Positions 24,635-36,674 of a stretch of DNA of 64,000 nucleotides are shown piece after piece. This DNA comes from Synechococcus sp. JA-3-3Ab (lineage in GTDB: Bacteria; Cyanobacteriota; Cyanobacteriia; Thermostichales; Thermostichaceae): contig NC_007775.1 in assembly GCF_000013205.1 (NCBI RefSeq), forward strand, positions 682,001 through 746,000. The letters are read 5' to 3'. Position numbers and translations under genes: made by a program. The notes beneath the pieces are model-generated. The model was not told the DNA's origin. It saw only the letters and a list, made by a program, of their open reading frames with translations, and did not search any database. Every line of letters begins with the position of its first letter. Position 1 is the stretch's first letter.

Positions 24635-25576
24635 GTGCAAATTCAGATCCGCCATCTCATCGAATATCGCTACAGTCGTCCAGTCCAACTGGAGCCCCAC
24701 ACGGTGCGATTGCGACCGCGCTGCGACGGGATCCAAACTCTCCTGGCTTTTGAGTTGCAGGTGGATCCGCAGCCGGTGGGCCAATCGGCGCTGGTGGACC
24801 TGGAGGGCAACGCGGCGGTTCGGCTCTGGTTTGGGGATCCCACCGAGCACTTGCGCATCCAAACTCAGGCCACGGTGCTCACCCTGCGGCAGAATCCCTT
24901 CGACTACCTGCTCTGCGATTGGGCCACCCATCTCCCCATCGACTATCCCAGCACGCTGGCAGCCCAATTACAGCCTTATCTGACGGCTCAGGCGGATCCC
25001 GGCATCCAGGCCTTGGCCTGGGAGCTATGGGATCACGTGCAGGGGGAAACGACAGCTTTTCTGCCGGCGCTGAACCAGCGCATCTATTCAGAATGCCGCC
25101 ACATCTTGCGGGAAAAGGGGGATCCCTGGCCTGCCGGCTTGACCTGGCATCGCAAAACCGGAGCCTGCCGCGATTTGGCCCTGGTGTTCATGGAGGTCTG
25201 CCGTACGGTAGGCTTGGCCGCGCGCTTTGTCAGTGGCTACCAGGTCAGCCCCTCACGGCCTTCGGGGGAGAGCATGGGCGGAGAACCCCCAGAGCCTGGG
25301 CGCCGTCATCTGCACGCTTGGGCGGAGGTGTACTTGCCGGGGGCCGGTTGGCGGGGCTTTGATCCCACCCAGGGGTTGGCCGTGGCCGATGGTCATGTGG
25401 CTTTGGCGGCCAGCGCTTACCCCAGAGATGCCGCTCCCATTTACGGCCATTGGCTGGGCAAGGGCGTTCACAGCAGTATGAGCTACACCATCCACATCCA
25501 GGCGGGATCTTCTGCGCAAAGCCAAGCCCAGGTTGCTGCAGACAGCCTTAGCACTTCACCAAAAGTGCGGAGCTGA
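24635..25576 (+). CDS. Transglutaminase-like cysteine protease-fold protein
   Basis: About 313 residues from GTG 24635 (TTG 24617 is the alternative; neither has a good ribosome site). The N-terminal beta domain begins VQIQIRHLIEYRYSRPVQLE and SLAPHTVRLRPR-like sequence. The transglutaminase core has the nucleophile in TGACRDLALVFMEVCRTVGL, the His in HLHAWAEVYLPGAGWRGFDP and the following Asp. This is the common bacterial transglutaminase/protease-like family, often near peptide-modifying genes; the substrate is unknown. No signal peptide. Confidence 0.85.
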   Translation: MQIQIRHLIEYRYSRPVQLEPHTVRLRPRCDGIQTLLAFELQVDPQPVGQSALVDLEGNAAVRLWFGDPTEHLRIQTQATVLTLRQNPFDYLLCDWATHLPIDYPSTLAAQLQPYLTAQADPGIQALAWELWDHVQGETTAFLPALNQRIYSECRHILREKGDPWPAGLTWHRKTGACRDLALVFMEVCRTVGLAARFVSGYQVSPSRPSGESMGGEPPEPGRRHLHAWAEVYLPGAGWRGFDPTQGLAVADGHVALAASAYPRDAAPIYGHWLGKGVHSSMSYTIHIQAGSSAQSQAQVAADSLSTSPKVRS

Positions 25577-25668
25577 AGCCGTAGAGCTTCAACTTGGCCG
25601 GATCCCAAAGCGAAAATTTGAGATAGCATAGCCTAGCCAAGATCTAGAGAATCTGCCGAGGGATCCCG

Positions 25669-26175
25669 TTGACCCAGTCTATTGATGTCCCCACCAGCGT
25701 TGATACGTTTTTGCAGGAGTTGGCCGCCATTCAGCAAGTTGGGCCGAAGCGAGTGGCCATCCTGGGCAGCCGTCATGTGCCCATTACCCATCAGTATTTG
25801 ATCGAGACCCTCAGTTATGCCCTGGCCCTTACCGGCAATCAGATCCTCACCTCTGGGGCCATTGGCACCAACTTGGCCGTCATTCGGGGGGCGATGCGGG
25901 CGGACATGAAGTCCTTGACGGTGATCTTGCCCCAGAGTTTGGAGCGACAGCCGGCAGAGTCGCGGGCCAGCCTGGAGCAGGTGCTGCATCTGGTGGAGCA
26001 TCCCGAAAACGACCATCTTCCCCTGGCGGAGGCCAGCCGCCTGTGCAACCTGGAGATCATCGGCAAGTGCCAGCAGTTGATCTGCTTTGTCTTCCACGAC
26101 AGCGTCACGCTGCTGGATGCCTGCAAGCATGCTGAGGAACAACACAAGTTGGTCACTCTCTTCTATTTCGACTGA
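25669..26175 (+). CDS. SLOG/DprA-like Rossmann protein
   Basis: 168 residues from a TTG at 25669; no ATG suits. RVAILGSRHVPITHQYLIET, then LALTGNQILTSGAIGTNLAV and IRGAMRAD, follow the SLOG/DprA-Rossmann pattern (G-S-R..., S-G-A-x-G-x-N...) of nucleotide-binding proteins. A second half has QLICFVFHDSVTLLDACKHA. Known SLOG proteins bind nucleotides or ssDNA; the cyanobacterial family is uncharacterised. Single gene, convergent with the next. Confidence 0.65.
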   Translation: MTQSIDVPTSVDTFLQELAAIQQVGPKRVAILGSRHVPITHQYLIETLSYALALTGNQILTSGAIGTNLAVIRGAMRADMKSLTVILPQSLERQPAESRASLEQVLHLVEHPENDHLPLAEASRLCNLEIIGKCQQLICFVFHDSVTLLDACKHAEEQHKLVTLFYFD

Positions 26176-26184
26176 TTTGCCCTT

Positions 26185-28944
26185 CTACTTTCTTCCTCGG
26201 TATTGAGCTTGCAGCAGGGGGAAGTGTTCTTGTAGCCAGGCTTCAGCTTCTGCCGGGGTGGTGAGTTCACCGTTCAGGGTGAGGCAACGCAGTTGCTCCA
26301 AAATGGCTTGGAAGGGGCGACCTGGCTTATAACCCAGACGACGCAGATCGTGGCCGTTGAGCAGCGGCTTCACCCAGTACCACTCCTGCAAATAGCGCCA
26401 GATCAGCCGCCGGGCCGGCTTGGGGGCGATCCCGGCCACCAAAATCACTGCTGGGATCCGCAGCCCCTGCAGCAGTTGCACCACCTGGGCCGGAGAGAGG
26501 GTGCTGGGATCCAGTTGGGCCAACAGGGTTTGGTAATAGGAGGAATGGCTGAGGCGTTCGATGCCTGCTTGGGTGAGGTGGAGTTGGCTGGCCACCTGGG
26601 GGGCTTGGGGTAGGGTGAGGAGGAGAGCCTCTAGGCGCAGTTGCCAGATCTCCTGGGATCCCAGCTCAGGATAGCGGCGGCGAAAGTGATAGGCCCAGCG
26701 GCCCACCCGTTGCAACCGCTGACACAGGGAGGGATCCCACTCCAGGTCGGGGTGAATACAGCGCAAAGCTCCCCATTCTGCCAGCCGCTCAAAGGCTTGG
26801 GGCCAATCGCGGGATCCGAGAATGTAGGCCAGCTCCTGCTTGAGGCGATCCCCGCCGACGGCATCGTGCAGACCACTGGCCACGGCAGCGCGGATCCATT
26901 TTTCTGTGGTCGAGTCCAGGGCGAAGCCCAAGCGCACCGCAAAGCGCACCGCCCGATAAATGCGGGTGGGATCCTCGATGAAGCTGTTGGGGTGTAATGC
27001 CCGGATGATCCCCTGTTGCAGATCTGCTTGTCCGCCGAAAAAATCCAGCACCTGTCCTCGCTGGGGGCCGTTGAGGCGCAAGGCCAAGGCGTTGATGGAA
27101 AAATCCCGCCGATAGAGGTCTTGCTGGATGGATCCCATGGCCACTTCGGGGGGAGAGGCCGGGTAGGGATAAAACTCCGTGCGGGCGCTGGCGATATCCA
27201 CACAAAAGCCGCCTGGCCAGATCAAGGCCGCCGTTTGGAATTTGCCGTGGATCTCCAGCCGCGCTTCCGGGAAGCGCTGTTTGAGCGCTTGTCCCAAAAT
27301 CAAGCCCCAGCCCGGGGGATCCGTCCCATCCAGGGCCGGAGAGTAGGGCCCATCCACCACCAAGTCCAGATCCAGCCGCTCCAGGTTGGGCGAGGGCTGC
27401 CGTCCCCACCGGTGCAGCAGCAGATCCCGCACCGTTCCCCCCACCAGATACAACCTCAGGCCCTTCTCATCGGCGATGTGGGCGGCCTGCTCCAGCAACT
27501 GTCGATGCCGCTCCGACAGGGCCGCGAAGGTGAGATCCAAAGGGCAGGAAAGGGTGGGCAAAGCCAACTGGGGTGAGAGGGCCGGCAACTCGTGTAGGTG
27601 CCGCAACACATCGGTGCGAGTTACAATGCCCACCAACTGTCCATCCTGGAGAACCGGCAGGCGGCCAATATCCCACTGCACCATCAACCGCTGAATCTCC
27701 GCCAAGGGGGTGTCGGGGGAGAGGGTTTTCACGTCGGTGGTCATGTAGCCCTTGACGGGGGCATGGCCAAATCCGTGGTGCAGGGCGATATCGATATCCC
27801 GCCGCGAGATCACCCCCACCAGGCGACCTTGAGCGTCCACCACCACCAGGCCGGAATGGCCGTAGCGCAGCAGCACCCGCTGGGCCTCGTCGATGGTGAT
27901 CTCCGGTCGGATGGTGCGCACCGGAGCCGACATCAAATCTTTGGCCGTCACCGGGGGCGGGATCCGCTCTTGGACAGCCTGCCTGAGGGCCGCCATGACT
28001 TGGGCCGGGTCGGGCAAAGGCTGCTCTGGGCTGGCTTTTAACGTGGCTGCTGCAGCACAATCGTGTCCACCGCCGCCGTAGAGGGCCATCACCCTGCCCA
28101 ACTGGGCAAACTCCTGCCGCGCCCGCCCGATCAGGCTGAGCCGCTCCCCCTGCCGCGCCACCAAGAGCAGCACATCCACTCCCGTCAGATCCATCAGCCG
28201 CATCACCAGGCTGGCCAAGCCGGGCACAAACTCCGGCAGCTCCAGCAGCCATTCTCCCAGGCGATACTCCCCCACCTGCTGCACCTGCATCTGGGCCAAC
28301 CCCTGGCTGAGCAGCTCGCGCATCTCTGGGGTGAGGCCATCCCCCAAAAAGCGCCGCAACAAGACCAGGTTCACCCCCTGATCCAACAGCCAGCTCAGGG
28401 CAGCAGCATCGCGGGCGGTGGTCTCCGGGAAGGTCAGGGATCCCGTATCCATGTGAATGCCCAAAGCCAGCGCCAGCCGCTCAAAAGGGCTGAGAGGGAT
28501 CCCAGCAGCCTGCAGCCGCTCCACCAGCAAGGTACAGGTGGCCCCCACGGCCTCGATATGACAGTTCACCTGCTGCTGCGGCCAAAAGCCATCCGGTGGG
28601 GTTTCCGGATCCCTGAGGTGATGGTCGAAAATCTCGATTTGGGTGCCGGGGACGCTCAACCAAGCGGCAGCTTTTCCCAAGCGATCCGGATCGTGACAAT
28701 CCACAACAATCCACCGCTGCACCTGTCCCGGATCCACAGAGCGCAGCTCGATGAGGGGAAATTCATCTCGGTACAAGGCCAAAAACTCCTGCACCCCCGG
28801 CAGGGATCCCCCGGTCAAGGCGATGCGGGCACCCGGATACAGGCAGGCCGCTCCCACCGCCGCCCCCAGGGTGTCGAAATCCGCCGATTGATGGCACAGG
28901 ATCAGATCCATTGCGGCAAGAGTTGTCGTATTCCGCTCTTCCAT
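26185..28944 (-). CDS. DHH-CBS-poly(A) polymerase/tRNA nucleotidyltransferase fusion
   Basis: 919 residues with three modules. The DHH/DHHA1 phosphoesterase (about 10-320) has LCHQSADFDTLGAAVGAACL, IVVDCHDPDRLG, IEIFDHHLRDPE and GGGGHDCAAAAT. A CBS pair (about 335-460) has GLVVVDAQGRLVGVISRRDI and DIGRLPVLQDGQLVGIVTRT. The class II nucleotidyltransferase (about 495-919) has LYLVGGTVRDLLLH, LDLDLVVDG with the catalytic D-x-D, RDFSINALAL and RAVRFAVRLGF. In cyanobacteria this fusion is thought to act in tRNA 3'-end (CCA or A) addition; the DHH part may be a nuclease. An in-frame ATG 11 codons in (28911) begins MDLILCHQSAD and may be the true start. Confidence 0.9.
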   Translation of the reverse strand: MEERNTTTLAAMDLILCHQSADFDTLGAAVGAACLYPGARIALTGGSLPGVQEFLALYRDEFPLIELRSVDPGQVQRWIVVDCHDPDRLGKAAAWLSVPGTQIEIFDHHLRDPETPPDGFWPQQQVNCHIEAVGATCTLLVERLQAAGIPLSPFERLALALGIHMDTGSLTFPETTARDAAALSWLLDQGVNLVLLRRFLGDGLTPEMRELLSQGLAQMQVQQVGEYRLGEWLLELPEFVPGLASLVMRLMDLTGVDVLLLVARQGERLSLIGRARQEFAQLGRVMALYGGGGHDCAAAATLKASPEQPLPDPAQVMAALRQAVQERIPPPVTAKDLMSAPVRTIRPEITIDEAQRVLLRYGHSGLVVVDAQGRLVGVISRRDIDIALHHGFGHAPVKGYMTTDVKTLSPDTPLAEIQRLMVQWDIGRLPVLQDGQLVGIVTRTDVLRHLHELPALSPQLALPTLSCPLDLTFAALSERHRQLLEQAAHIADEKGLRLYLVGGTVRDLLLHRWGRQPSPNLERLDLDLVVDGPYSPALDGTDPPGWGLILGQALKQRFPEARLEIHGKFQTAALIWPGGFCVDIASARTEFYPYPASPPEVAMGSIQQDLYRRDFSINALALRLNGPQRGQVLDFFGGQADLQQGIIRALHPNSFIEDPTRIYRAVRFAVRLGFALDSTTEKWIRAAVASGLHDAVGGDRLKQELAYILGSRDWPQAFERLAEWGALRCIHPDLEWDPSLCQRLQRVGRWAYHFRRRYPELGSQEIWQLRLEALLLTLPQAPQVASQLHLTQAGIERLSHSSYYQTLLAQLDPSTLSPAQVVQLLQGLRIPAVILVAGIAPKPARRLIWRYLQEWYWVKPLLNGHDLRRLGYKPGRPFQAILEQLRCLTLNGELTTPAEAEAWLQEHFPLLQAQYRGRK

Positions 28945-29146
28945 CCTGGCCTAAGCCGGGATCCCTCTTGTTGGAGTCGGACAAGAAGAAATGAAGGGCT
29001 GCTCAACTCCGAGGGGCAAGTGAAAACCTCGAAGCTAAGTTTCAGGACGGGTGTCCGGGTTTTTATCAAAAAATTGGGTCATAACCCCGTCCTACCGCTG
29101 CGCAGAAGCAATCCAGTAGAGTGGGGAGGATGCCAGCAAGGAGCCT

Positions 29147-29695
29147 TCACAGGGTCGTCAGCTCCTTTTCTTTTTCTGCCAGCAGCTCATCGATCTTCTT
29201 AATGTAGCGGTCAGTTAGTTTCTGGATGGCATCCTGCAAGCTTTTGGACTCATCTTCAGACAGCTCGCCATTTTTCTCTCGCTTGCGCACCGAGTCAATG
29301 CCATCCCGCCGGATGTTGCGGATCGAGACTCGCCCCTCTTCGGCCAGCTTGGCCACCTGTTTGCTCAGCTCTTTGCGCCGCTCTTCTGTCAGGGGGGGAA
29401 TGGTGAGCCGCACCACCTTGCCGTCGTTGCTGGGGGTTAGACCTAGGTCAGAGGCGACAATGGCCCGCTCAATGGCCGCCAGGGTCGAGGGATCAAAAGG
29501 CTGGATCAAGAGAGTGCTGGAGTCTGGCGTGGTGAGGCTGGCCAGGGCCTTGAGGGGAGTGGGCACGCCGTAGTACTCCACCTGAATGCGATCCAGCAGG
29601 CTGGAATTGGCCCGCCCGGTGCGCACCGTATTAAAGGAGCGCTGTGTGGCTTGCACAGCTTTGTTCATCAACTCCTCAATCTCAGCTAGCTCCAC
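29147..29695 (-). CDS. frr: Ribosome recycling factor
   Basis: 182 residues from GTG 29695. [20 protein letters not shown] and [20 protein letters not shown] are the domain I/II signature; [20 protein letters not shown] and [20 protein letters not shown] form the long helical bundle end. It splits post-termination ribosomes together with EF-G. In many bacteria pyrH precedes frr; here the upstream region (to 29934) holds no gene. Confidence 0.95.
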   Translation of the reverse strand: MELAEIEELMNKAVQATQRSFNTVRTGRANSSLLDRIQVEYYGVPTPLKALASLTTPDSSTLLIQPFDPSTLAAIERAIVASDLGLTPSNDGKVVRLTIPPLTEERRKELSKQVAKLAEEGRVSIRNIRRDGIDSVRKREKNGELSEDESKSLQDAIQKLTDRYIKKIDELLAEKEKELTTL

Positions 29696-29933
29696 GGGGT
29701 TTTCCTCGCTTTCAAAACAGTTTCCAGACAGTCAGGCTTGGGCAGCCAACCTGGCCCCTCTACGGTGAGCCTGACCTCAATTCTACCGCCTTGTCTTAGG
29801 ATCCCGTTCCTCAGAGCTGCACCTGCAGTCGGCGAATTTCTCGCCAGATGCCCCCCAGTGGGATAGTACGAGCTCAAAGCTTTTCTTAGACTGGTCTGGA
29901 CTTTACTGCACAATACAGGCACGACGAAGTTTT

Positions 29934-30473
29934 ATGCCCTCTCGTCAAGTTTGTTCTTCAACGGCCCTAGCCTGGCTGATCGGCAGCTTGAGTCTCTTGG
30001 GTTTTGGAGCGGCTGCGGCAGCCTTAGAGCTGCAGATTGTGTCCCCCAATGCTTATAAAGTGCCCTACCTGGGAATTGATGGTGTTTTCACTCTGGATAC
30101 GTCCCTGGAACAATCGGCCAACGATCCGCGCAATCCAAAGCGGGTGAAGTTCGAGAAGATGGAGTTCTTCTCCTTCTACGCCGATCTGGAGGGGAAAAAG
30201 CCCCTGGCGGAAAATTGTCGCTACGCCTATCGGGGGGCTGCGCCGGATCCCTTCTACTACCCTGAGCGCTCCTTAAGTTCCATCTGGGATTTGTTTCAGT
30301 TGCGGCCTGGAGCAGACGCCAGTTGCGAGACCTTCACCTATGTGATTCTGCGGGCACCCCACGGGGATCCGGTGCACATGCACCTGCGCTACGGAGGCCG
30401 CAACAGCAGCTTCCAGGAACTTGTAAACTACCCGGCTCCGACCGCTAAGCGGTACGGAGCGGGCTTTCAGTAG
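29934..30473 (+). pseudogene. Exported hypothetical protein, 3' end cut by IS copy C
   Basis: ATG 29934 opens a Sec signal (LAWLIGSLSLLGFGAAAAAL) and a secreted domain: LQIVSPNAYKVPYLGIDGVF, EFFSFYADLEGKKPLAENCR, SIWDLFQLRPGADASCETF. The frame runs into element C at about 30423 (FQEL-VNYPAPTAKR...), so the last 17 or so codons and the stop belong to the element. The displaced 3' end is not found beyond the element, where exporter copy 2 begins. The family is not recognised; two Cys may form a disulfide. Confidence 0.7.
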
Positions 30474-31721
30474 CCCTGAGCCTGTTCTGCTCTACCAGAG
30501 AACAAAACAAGCCCGAACCTCTAGGCTGGTTTACAGCAGCCCCCAAAAGCGCAATCACATTCGCACCATTCAAATCCGCATCCCCTTCCCATCCACAGTG
30601 CCCACACTTGAACGACTTGCCACTGCGGTAGGATTGCGCAGGATCGGGATGAATGTGCAAACACCGGTGGCAGGTCTGCGACGTGTAGGCAGGCGGAACA
30701 AGAATCAGAGCAACCCCCGCACGCAGAGCCTTGTACTCCAAAAATTGACGGAGTTGATAAAACGCCCAACTATTTGCCCGCCTACGCTCTGTCTTGCTGC
30801 GGGGCTGTTGATTGACCCTTTCCCGAATCCCTGTCAAGTCTTCCAGAGCAAGAGCGCTGTTTGTCGCCTTTGCCCTAGAGACAATAGCTTTGGAGATGCG
30901 ATGATTGACCCACGCCTGAAAGCGTCTTTCCTTGCCAGACAGCCGTTGCAACAGTTGACGGCATCTGCGCCGCGAACTGCGGGTGCCCTTACTGGCTTTG
31001 CGTTGGAGTACCGCCCTCAGCTTGGAGTAGTGGTCGCGGACTCGGTTCAACTGCTGTCCATTCCAATTGTCCCCCTCTGACGTATGGGCGATATCCGTCC
31101 TGCCCAAGTCCACCCCGATCACCCTGTCAGTATCTTGTTGCTTGGGCGGGTTTTTCTCTACGCAAATCTGGATGTAGTAGGAGCCGTCCTTCCGCTGGAC
31201 TAGGGTGGCCGATTTGGGGTTAGAGCCAGCCAGCATCCCACGCTGGTAGTTGCCAATGGCTAGCTCAAAGCGTTCTCTCCCTTCAACCGTGGTCAGCGAC
31301 ACCGTCCAGTCTTTCTCGCGGAATGAAAAGATACGTGCGTCGTAGGTAACGAACCTACGCTTGAACTCTTTAACTGGACGGTTGCGCTGTCTTGCCACTT
31401 TGCGAGCGCCTGCCACCCGTCTGCACACCTGTTGAGCCAAGTTACTGGACAAGCCGAACCGGGCTCGAATCTCGTAGTAGCAAAGGGATTGCAGTTTGAC
31501 CGCGTTGACGATCTTCTCCGGCGTGTTCTGGTTGACCCAGTTCAGTGCCTGCACAAAGGCATCCATCGTCGCGTCCAATTTGGCGGCTTGCGACGGGGAC
31601 ACCTTGAGCTTATAGGATATGGTCAGGACTTGACTCATAAGTTCATTGTACTTCATCAAAGCGCATTCCTCCCGGCACTGACCCTACGGGTACAGTGCGG
31701 GGCTCCTGCGATTTCTAGCTG
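30423..31721 (-). mobile_element. IS200/IS605-type tnpB-only element, copy C
   Basis: The right end GTAAACTACCCGGCTCC starts at 30423 and the left end ...CGATTTCTAGCTG finishes at 31721. It has the same termini and length class as copies A and B, without their transposase. On one side it truncates the gene at 29934; on the other it touches the last codons of exporter copy 2. It therefore sits exactly on the border of the duplicated block A. Confidence 0.8.
30445..31638 (-). CDS. tnpB: TnpB, RNA-guided nuclease, copy C
   Basis: 397 residues from ATG 31638 (MSQVLTISYKLKVSPSQAAK). It is very close to copies A and B. Catalytic positions lie in VIGVDLGRTDIAHTS, LALEDLTGIRERV and GWEGDADLNGANVIA, with the zinc site CHRC...CGHC. 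RRFQAWVNHRISKAIV is the uninterrupted form of the site that carries extra DNA in copies B and D. The frame is intact and the C-terminal tail (SGLFCSLVEQNRLRATESPL) is present. Confidence 0.92.
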   Translation of the reverse strand: MSQVLTISYKLKVSPSQAAKLDATMDAFVQALNWVNQNTPEKIVNAVKLQSLCYYEIRARFGLSSNLAQQVCRRVAGARKVARQRNRPVKEFKRRFVTYDARIFSFREKDWTVSLTTVEGRERFELAIGNYQRGMLAGSNPKSATLVQRKDGSYYIQICVEKNPPKQQDTDRVIGVDLGRTDIAHTSEGDNWNGQQLNRVRDHYSKLRAVLQRKASKGTRSSRRRCRQLLQRLSGKERRFQAWVNHRISKAIVSRAKATNSALALEDLTGIRERVNQQPRSKTERRRANSWAFYQLRQFLEYKALRAGVALILVPPAYTSQTCHRCLHIHPDPAQSYRSGKSFKCGHCGWEGDADLNGANVIALLGAAVNQPRGSGLFCSLVEQNRLRATESPLRTA

Positions 31722-32350
31722 ATCCCGGATCCCAGCAGCTCCCAACCGGTCAGCAACGCAAACACCAGAAATAAGCCGCCCCCCACCCAATGCACGGCGC
31801 GTTCAGAGATGTGAGCTGCTAAAAAACGACCTCCCACCACCGCCAGCCCCACCGTCAGCCCATGGCCGAGGGTAGCCCCTGCCCAGACGCTCAATCCCGG
31901 GTGGGTGGCCGCCAAGGAGACGGTGGCAATCTGGGTTTTATCCCCGAACTCGGCCAAGGCTGTCAAGCTAAAGGCTTCCCACACAATGGCCCAAGCACCG
32001 CCGCGGCCCGCCCCTTTTTCTTCTGCCTGCTCCACCAGCCTGAGGGCTTCTTCCTCTTCTTCTTTTTCCTGCTGGGGAGTCATCTTGTAAGCTTGCCAGA
32101 GCATTCTCAGCCCAAAAGCCGCGAAAACCCCAGCCGACAACACTCGCACGCCCAGGGGTGGCAGCAGCTTGAAAAGCACCTTCCCGGCCACCACTGCCAG
32201 CAAGGTCATCACGGCCAAAGCCAGCCACGTCCCCAAGAAAACCCAGCGGCGCGGGTGTCGCATAGCCAGAATCAGGGGGGTAAAAAAGGTTTTATCCCCA
32301 AACTCCGCTACCGTAACCAACAGCAAACTTGACGCAAAACCGGCCCACAT
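31715..32350 (-). CDS. UPF0016/GDT1-family manganese exporter, copy 2
   Basis: 211 residues with both E-F-G-D-K-T signatures (TVAEFGDKTFFTPLILAMRH and ALAEFGDKTQIATVSLAATH). It differs from copy 1 at about ten positions. The last residues SGIS and the stop lie at the IS copy C border: GGATCCGGGATCAGC-TAG, where TAG is the CTAG at the element's left end. Copy 1 instead ends WELLG followed by TAA. The riboswitch leader is retained at about 32450-32568, so both genes should respond to Mn2+. Confidence 0.9.
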   Translation of the reverse strand: MWAGFASSLLLVTVAEFGDKTFFTPLILAMRHPRRWVFLGTWLALAVMTLLAVVAGKVLFKLLPPLGVRVLSAGVFAAFGLRMLWQAYKMTPQQEKEEEEEALRLVEQAEEKGAGRGGAWAIVWEAFSLTALAEFGDKTQIATVSLAATHPGLSVWAGATLGHGLTVGLAVVGGRFLAAHISERAVHWVGGGLFLVFALLTGWELLGSGIS

Positions 32351-32449
32351 CGTTTAGCCTCCAACCTCTCTTGTGTGCAGAATCGGTTCACACCTAGAGG
32401 TGAAGGCTGGGAAAGTCAGACGGACTCACCAAGCTCACCTCTGCGTGAA

Positions 32450-32568
32450 CTCAGTGAAAGTCTCGTCACCAAAGCAGCCTGCCGGGCTTGCTTTGTCTCT
32501 TGCACCGGGCTGTTTTTAGCCAGTATGTCGATGCAGAGGGCGGTAAGCCGCCTGACTACTCCCTTTCT
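32450..32568 (-). promoter_or_regulatory. yybP-ykoY-type Mn2+ riboswitch, copy 2
   Basis: The core from AAAGGGAGTAGTCAGGCGG to ACGAGACTTTCAC is the same as in copy 1; over about 150 bases only one internal difference was seen, just outside the core. It stands about 100 bp before exporter copy 2. Confidence 0.8.
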
Positions 32569-32736
32569 AGCCTGAATGGTAGCATGCTCAGCTCATCCAG
32601 GAAAGCTCTCCGTTCGCGCCCGTAGGCCTTTGGGATCCCTGCCTTGCCGATGTTGATGCTGCTTCCCACAAGAGGGCTATGCAGGAGAGACAGGCTATCA
32701 TGGTTACGGTTCAGGAGGAAATCAGGAGAAGGCCAC

Positions 32737-32859
32737 GTGGATGCAAAGCTAGTCTTGGTGGGGGTTGCTTTTGCCCTCTCTTTGGCAAGTTTTTACTTCG
32801 GCACCCGCAACGGCTTTTACGACACCGATAAATATCACGGCAACGGCTCTGCCCACTAG
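32737..32859 (+). CDS. 40-aa single-helix membrane protein, copy 2
   Basis: GTG 32737 follows AGGAGA at good spacing. The protein MDAKLVLVGVAFALSLASF plus YFGTRNGFYDTDKYHGNGSA differs from copy 1 only inside the helix (VALVLS to VAFALS). An in-frame ATG at 32644 would add 31 residues, but copy 1 has no equivalent, so the short form is preferred. Function unknown; see the copy at 5174. Confidence 0.75.
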   Translation: MDAKLVLVGVAFALSLASFYFGTRNGFYDTDKYHGNGSAH

Positions 32860-33288
32860 GGCCAAGGGGGGAGCGATTCTGAATAGTTCCTTCGAGGAGT
32901 TTGTATCTAGGTAGGCTGGGGATCCCTTGCCCAAGCGAACTTCTCTCCAAAACATGGGCGAGGCTGGCGAAGCTTGTGTGCGGCAGTACCTGGAGGAGCA
33001 AGGCTGGCAGATCCTGGCGCAACAGTGGCGCTGTCGTTGGGGAGAGCTGGATCTGGTGGCCTCTAGGGCAGGGGAGTTGATTTTTGTGGAAGTGAAAACC
33101 CGCAGTGGCCAGGGCTGGGATCAAAAGGGGCTTTTGGCGGTTGGGATCCAAAAGCAGCAGCGCCTAATCCGGGCCGCCCAAGCTTTCTTGAGCCAGCACC
33201 CTGATCTTGCTGAACTAGCTTGTCGCTTTGATGTCGCGCTGGTGGAACAGCGACCGGGCAAGGAAGGGGTGAGCTACGCTTTGGCAGA

Positions 33289-35159
<1,871 letters not shown>

Positions 35160-35299
35160 AGAGAGCCCCTCACCTCCGCGGTGGCAAACCTGGCCCACCT
35201 GCGCCGTCGTGCCAGCAGGCAAGCGGCTTGACACCTCCCCCCCAGCAGGCTAGCCGGTTGACCAGCACCCCGGATGGACAAATTGCCTGGCGGTAGAGT

Positions 35300-36511
35300 T
35301 CAAGCACCACTGCCGCGGTGCACCTGCGCCCAAGTGCGGGTAGGCAGGCCCCAGATGTAGATGAAGCCTTCGGCAGCCCGGTGGTCGAATTGATCCCCTT
35401 CCCCGTAGGTGGCCAGCTCCGCGTTGTAGAGGGAGTAAGGGGAGCGGCGGCCCACGCAGACCGCCTGGCCCTTGTGCAGGCGCATCCGCACCACGCCGGT
35501 AACGCTTTTTTGGGTGGTGCGGATGAAGGCGTCCAGGGCCTCCCGCAGCGGCGAGTACCAGAGGCCGTTGTAGACCAACTGGCTGTAGGTGGTCTCGATG
35601 CCGTACTTGTAGTGGAGGACCTCGCGAGTGAGGGTGAGGCTCTCCAGCTCGCGGTGGGCCTGGATCAACACCGTTAGGGCCGGGCACTCGTAGATCTCGC
35701 GCGACTTGATCCCCACCAGCCGATCCTCGATCATGTCGATGCGACCGACACCGTGGCTGCCGGCCAAGGCGTTGAGCCGCTCGAAGAGGGCTCTGGGGCC
35801 GAGGCGCTGCCCGTCCAGCTCCACCGGGATCCCCTCTTCAAAGGCGATCTCCACGTAGGCGGGCTCGTCGGGGGTTTGAGCAATAGAGCGGGTGAGGGCG
35901 TAGACTTCCTCCGGCGGCTCTTGGTCGGCGTCCTCCAGGATCCCGGCTTCGACGCTGCGGCCCAGGATGTTGAGGTCGATGCTGTAGGGGCTGGATTTTT
36001 GTACTGGCATAGGGATGCCGTAGCGCTCGCCGTAGGCGATGGTCTCCTCGCGGGTCATGCCCCACTCGCGCGCCGGGGCCAGCACCTTGAGCTTGGGGTT
36101 CAAGGCGGCGATGGCCAGGTCGAAGCGGACTTGGTCATTGCCCTTGCCGGTGCAGCCGTGGGCCACGGCGTCGGCGCCCACCTCTTCGGCCACCTCCACC
36201 AACAGCTGGGCGATCAGGGGCCGGGCCAGGGCAGTGGAGAGAGGGTAGCGCTGCTCGTAGAGGGCATTGGCCTGGATAGCGGGGAAGGCGTAGTCGGCAA
36301 TCAGGGTCTGGACGGCCTCCCGCACCAGGGATTGCTCGGCCCCGGCCCTCAGGGCCTTGGCTTGAATGGCCTCCAGCTCCGCCCCCTGACCCAAGTCCAC
36401 CGCCAGGGTGACCACCGATTCCACCCCCCACTCGTGCTTGAGATAGGGGATGCAGACGGAAGTATCGACGCCCCCCGAATAGGCCAATACCACTTTCTTT
36501 GCCCGTCCCAT
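35300..36511 (-). CDS. argG: Argininosuccinate synthase
   Basis: 403 residues. [20 protein letters not shown] is the ATP-pyrophosphatase P-loop; [20 protein letters not shown] and [20 protein letters not shown] are family signatures, with [10 protein letters not shown] and [20 protein letters not shown] further on. It joins citrulline and aspartate in arginine biosynthesis. Length and start are normal. Confidence 0.96.
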   Translation of the reverse strand: MGRAKKVVLAYSGGVDTSVCIPYLKHEWGVESVVTLAVDLGQGAELEAIQAKALRAGAEQSLVREAVQTLIADYAFPAIQANALYEQRYPLSTALARPLIAQLLVEVAEEVGADAVAHGCTGKGNDQVRFDLAIAALNPKLKVLAPAREWGMTREETIAYGERYGIPMPVQKSSPYSIDLNILGRSVEAGILEDADQEPPEEVYALTRSIAQTPDEPAYVEIAFEEGIPVELDGQRLGPRALFERLNALAGSHGVGRIDMIEDRLVGIKSREIYECPALTVLIQAHRELESLTLTREVLHYKYGIETTYSQLVYNGLWYSPLREALDAFIRTTQKSVTGVVRMRLHKGQAVCVGRRSPYSLYNAELATYGEGDQFDHRAAEGFIYIWGLPTRTWAQVHRGSGA

Positions 36512-36674
36512 GCTGCTGCGGATCCCTGTTCAAAAGAAGTTGCTAGCCCATTATGCCCTGTGGCTTGGATCTTGAGGCGGGGGGTGGCAGCGGACGAAGG
36601 GGAGACATCACGGTATCGGGGCGCGCCAAGGGATCCCTCCTCGGCCAGGCTTACGGAGGGAGGAAGAACGCCTT

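Noticed and set aside
32644-32736. Upstream ATG extending the 40-aa protein to 71 residues
   Set aside because: Copy 1 has no equivalent start and the extra residues are not conserved, whereas the GTG and its ribosome site are.
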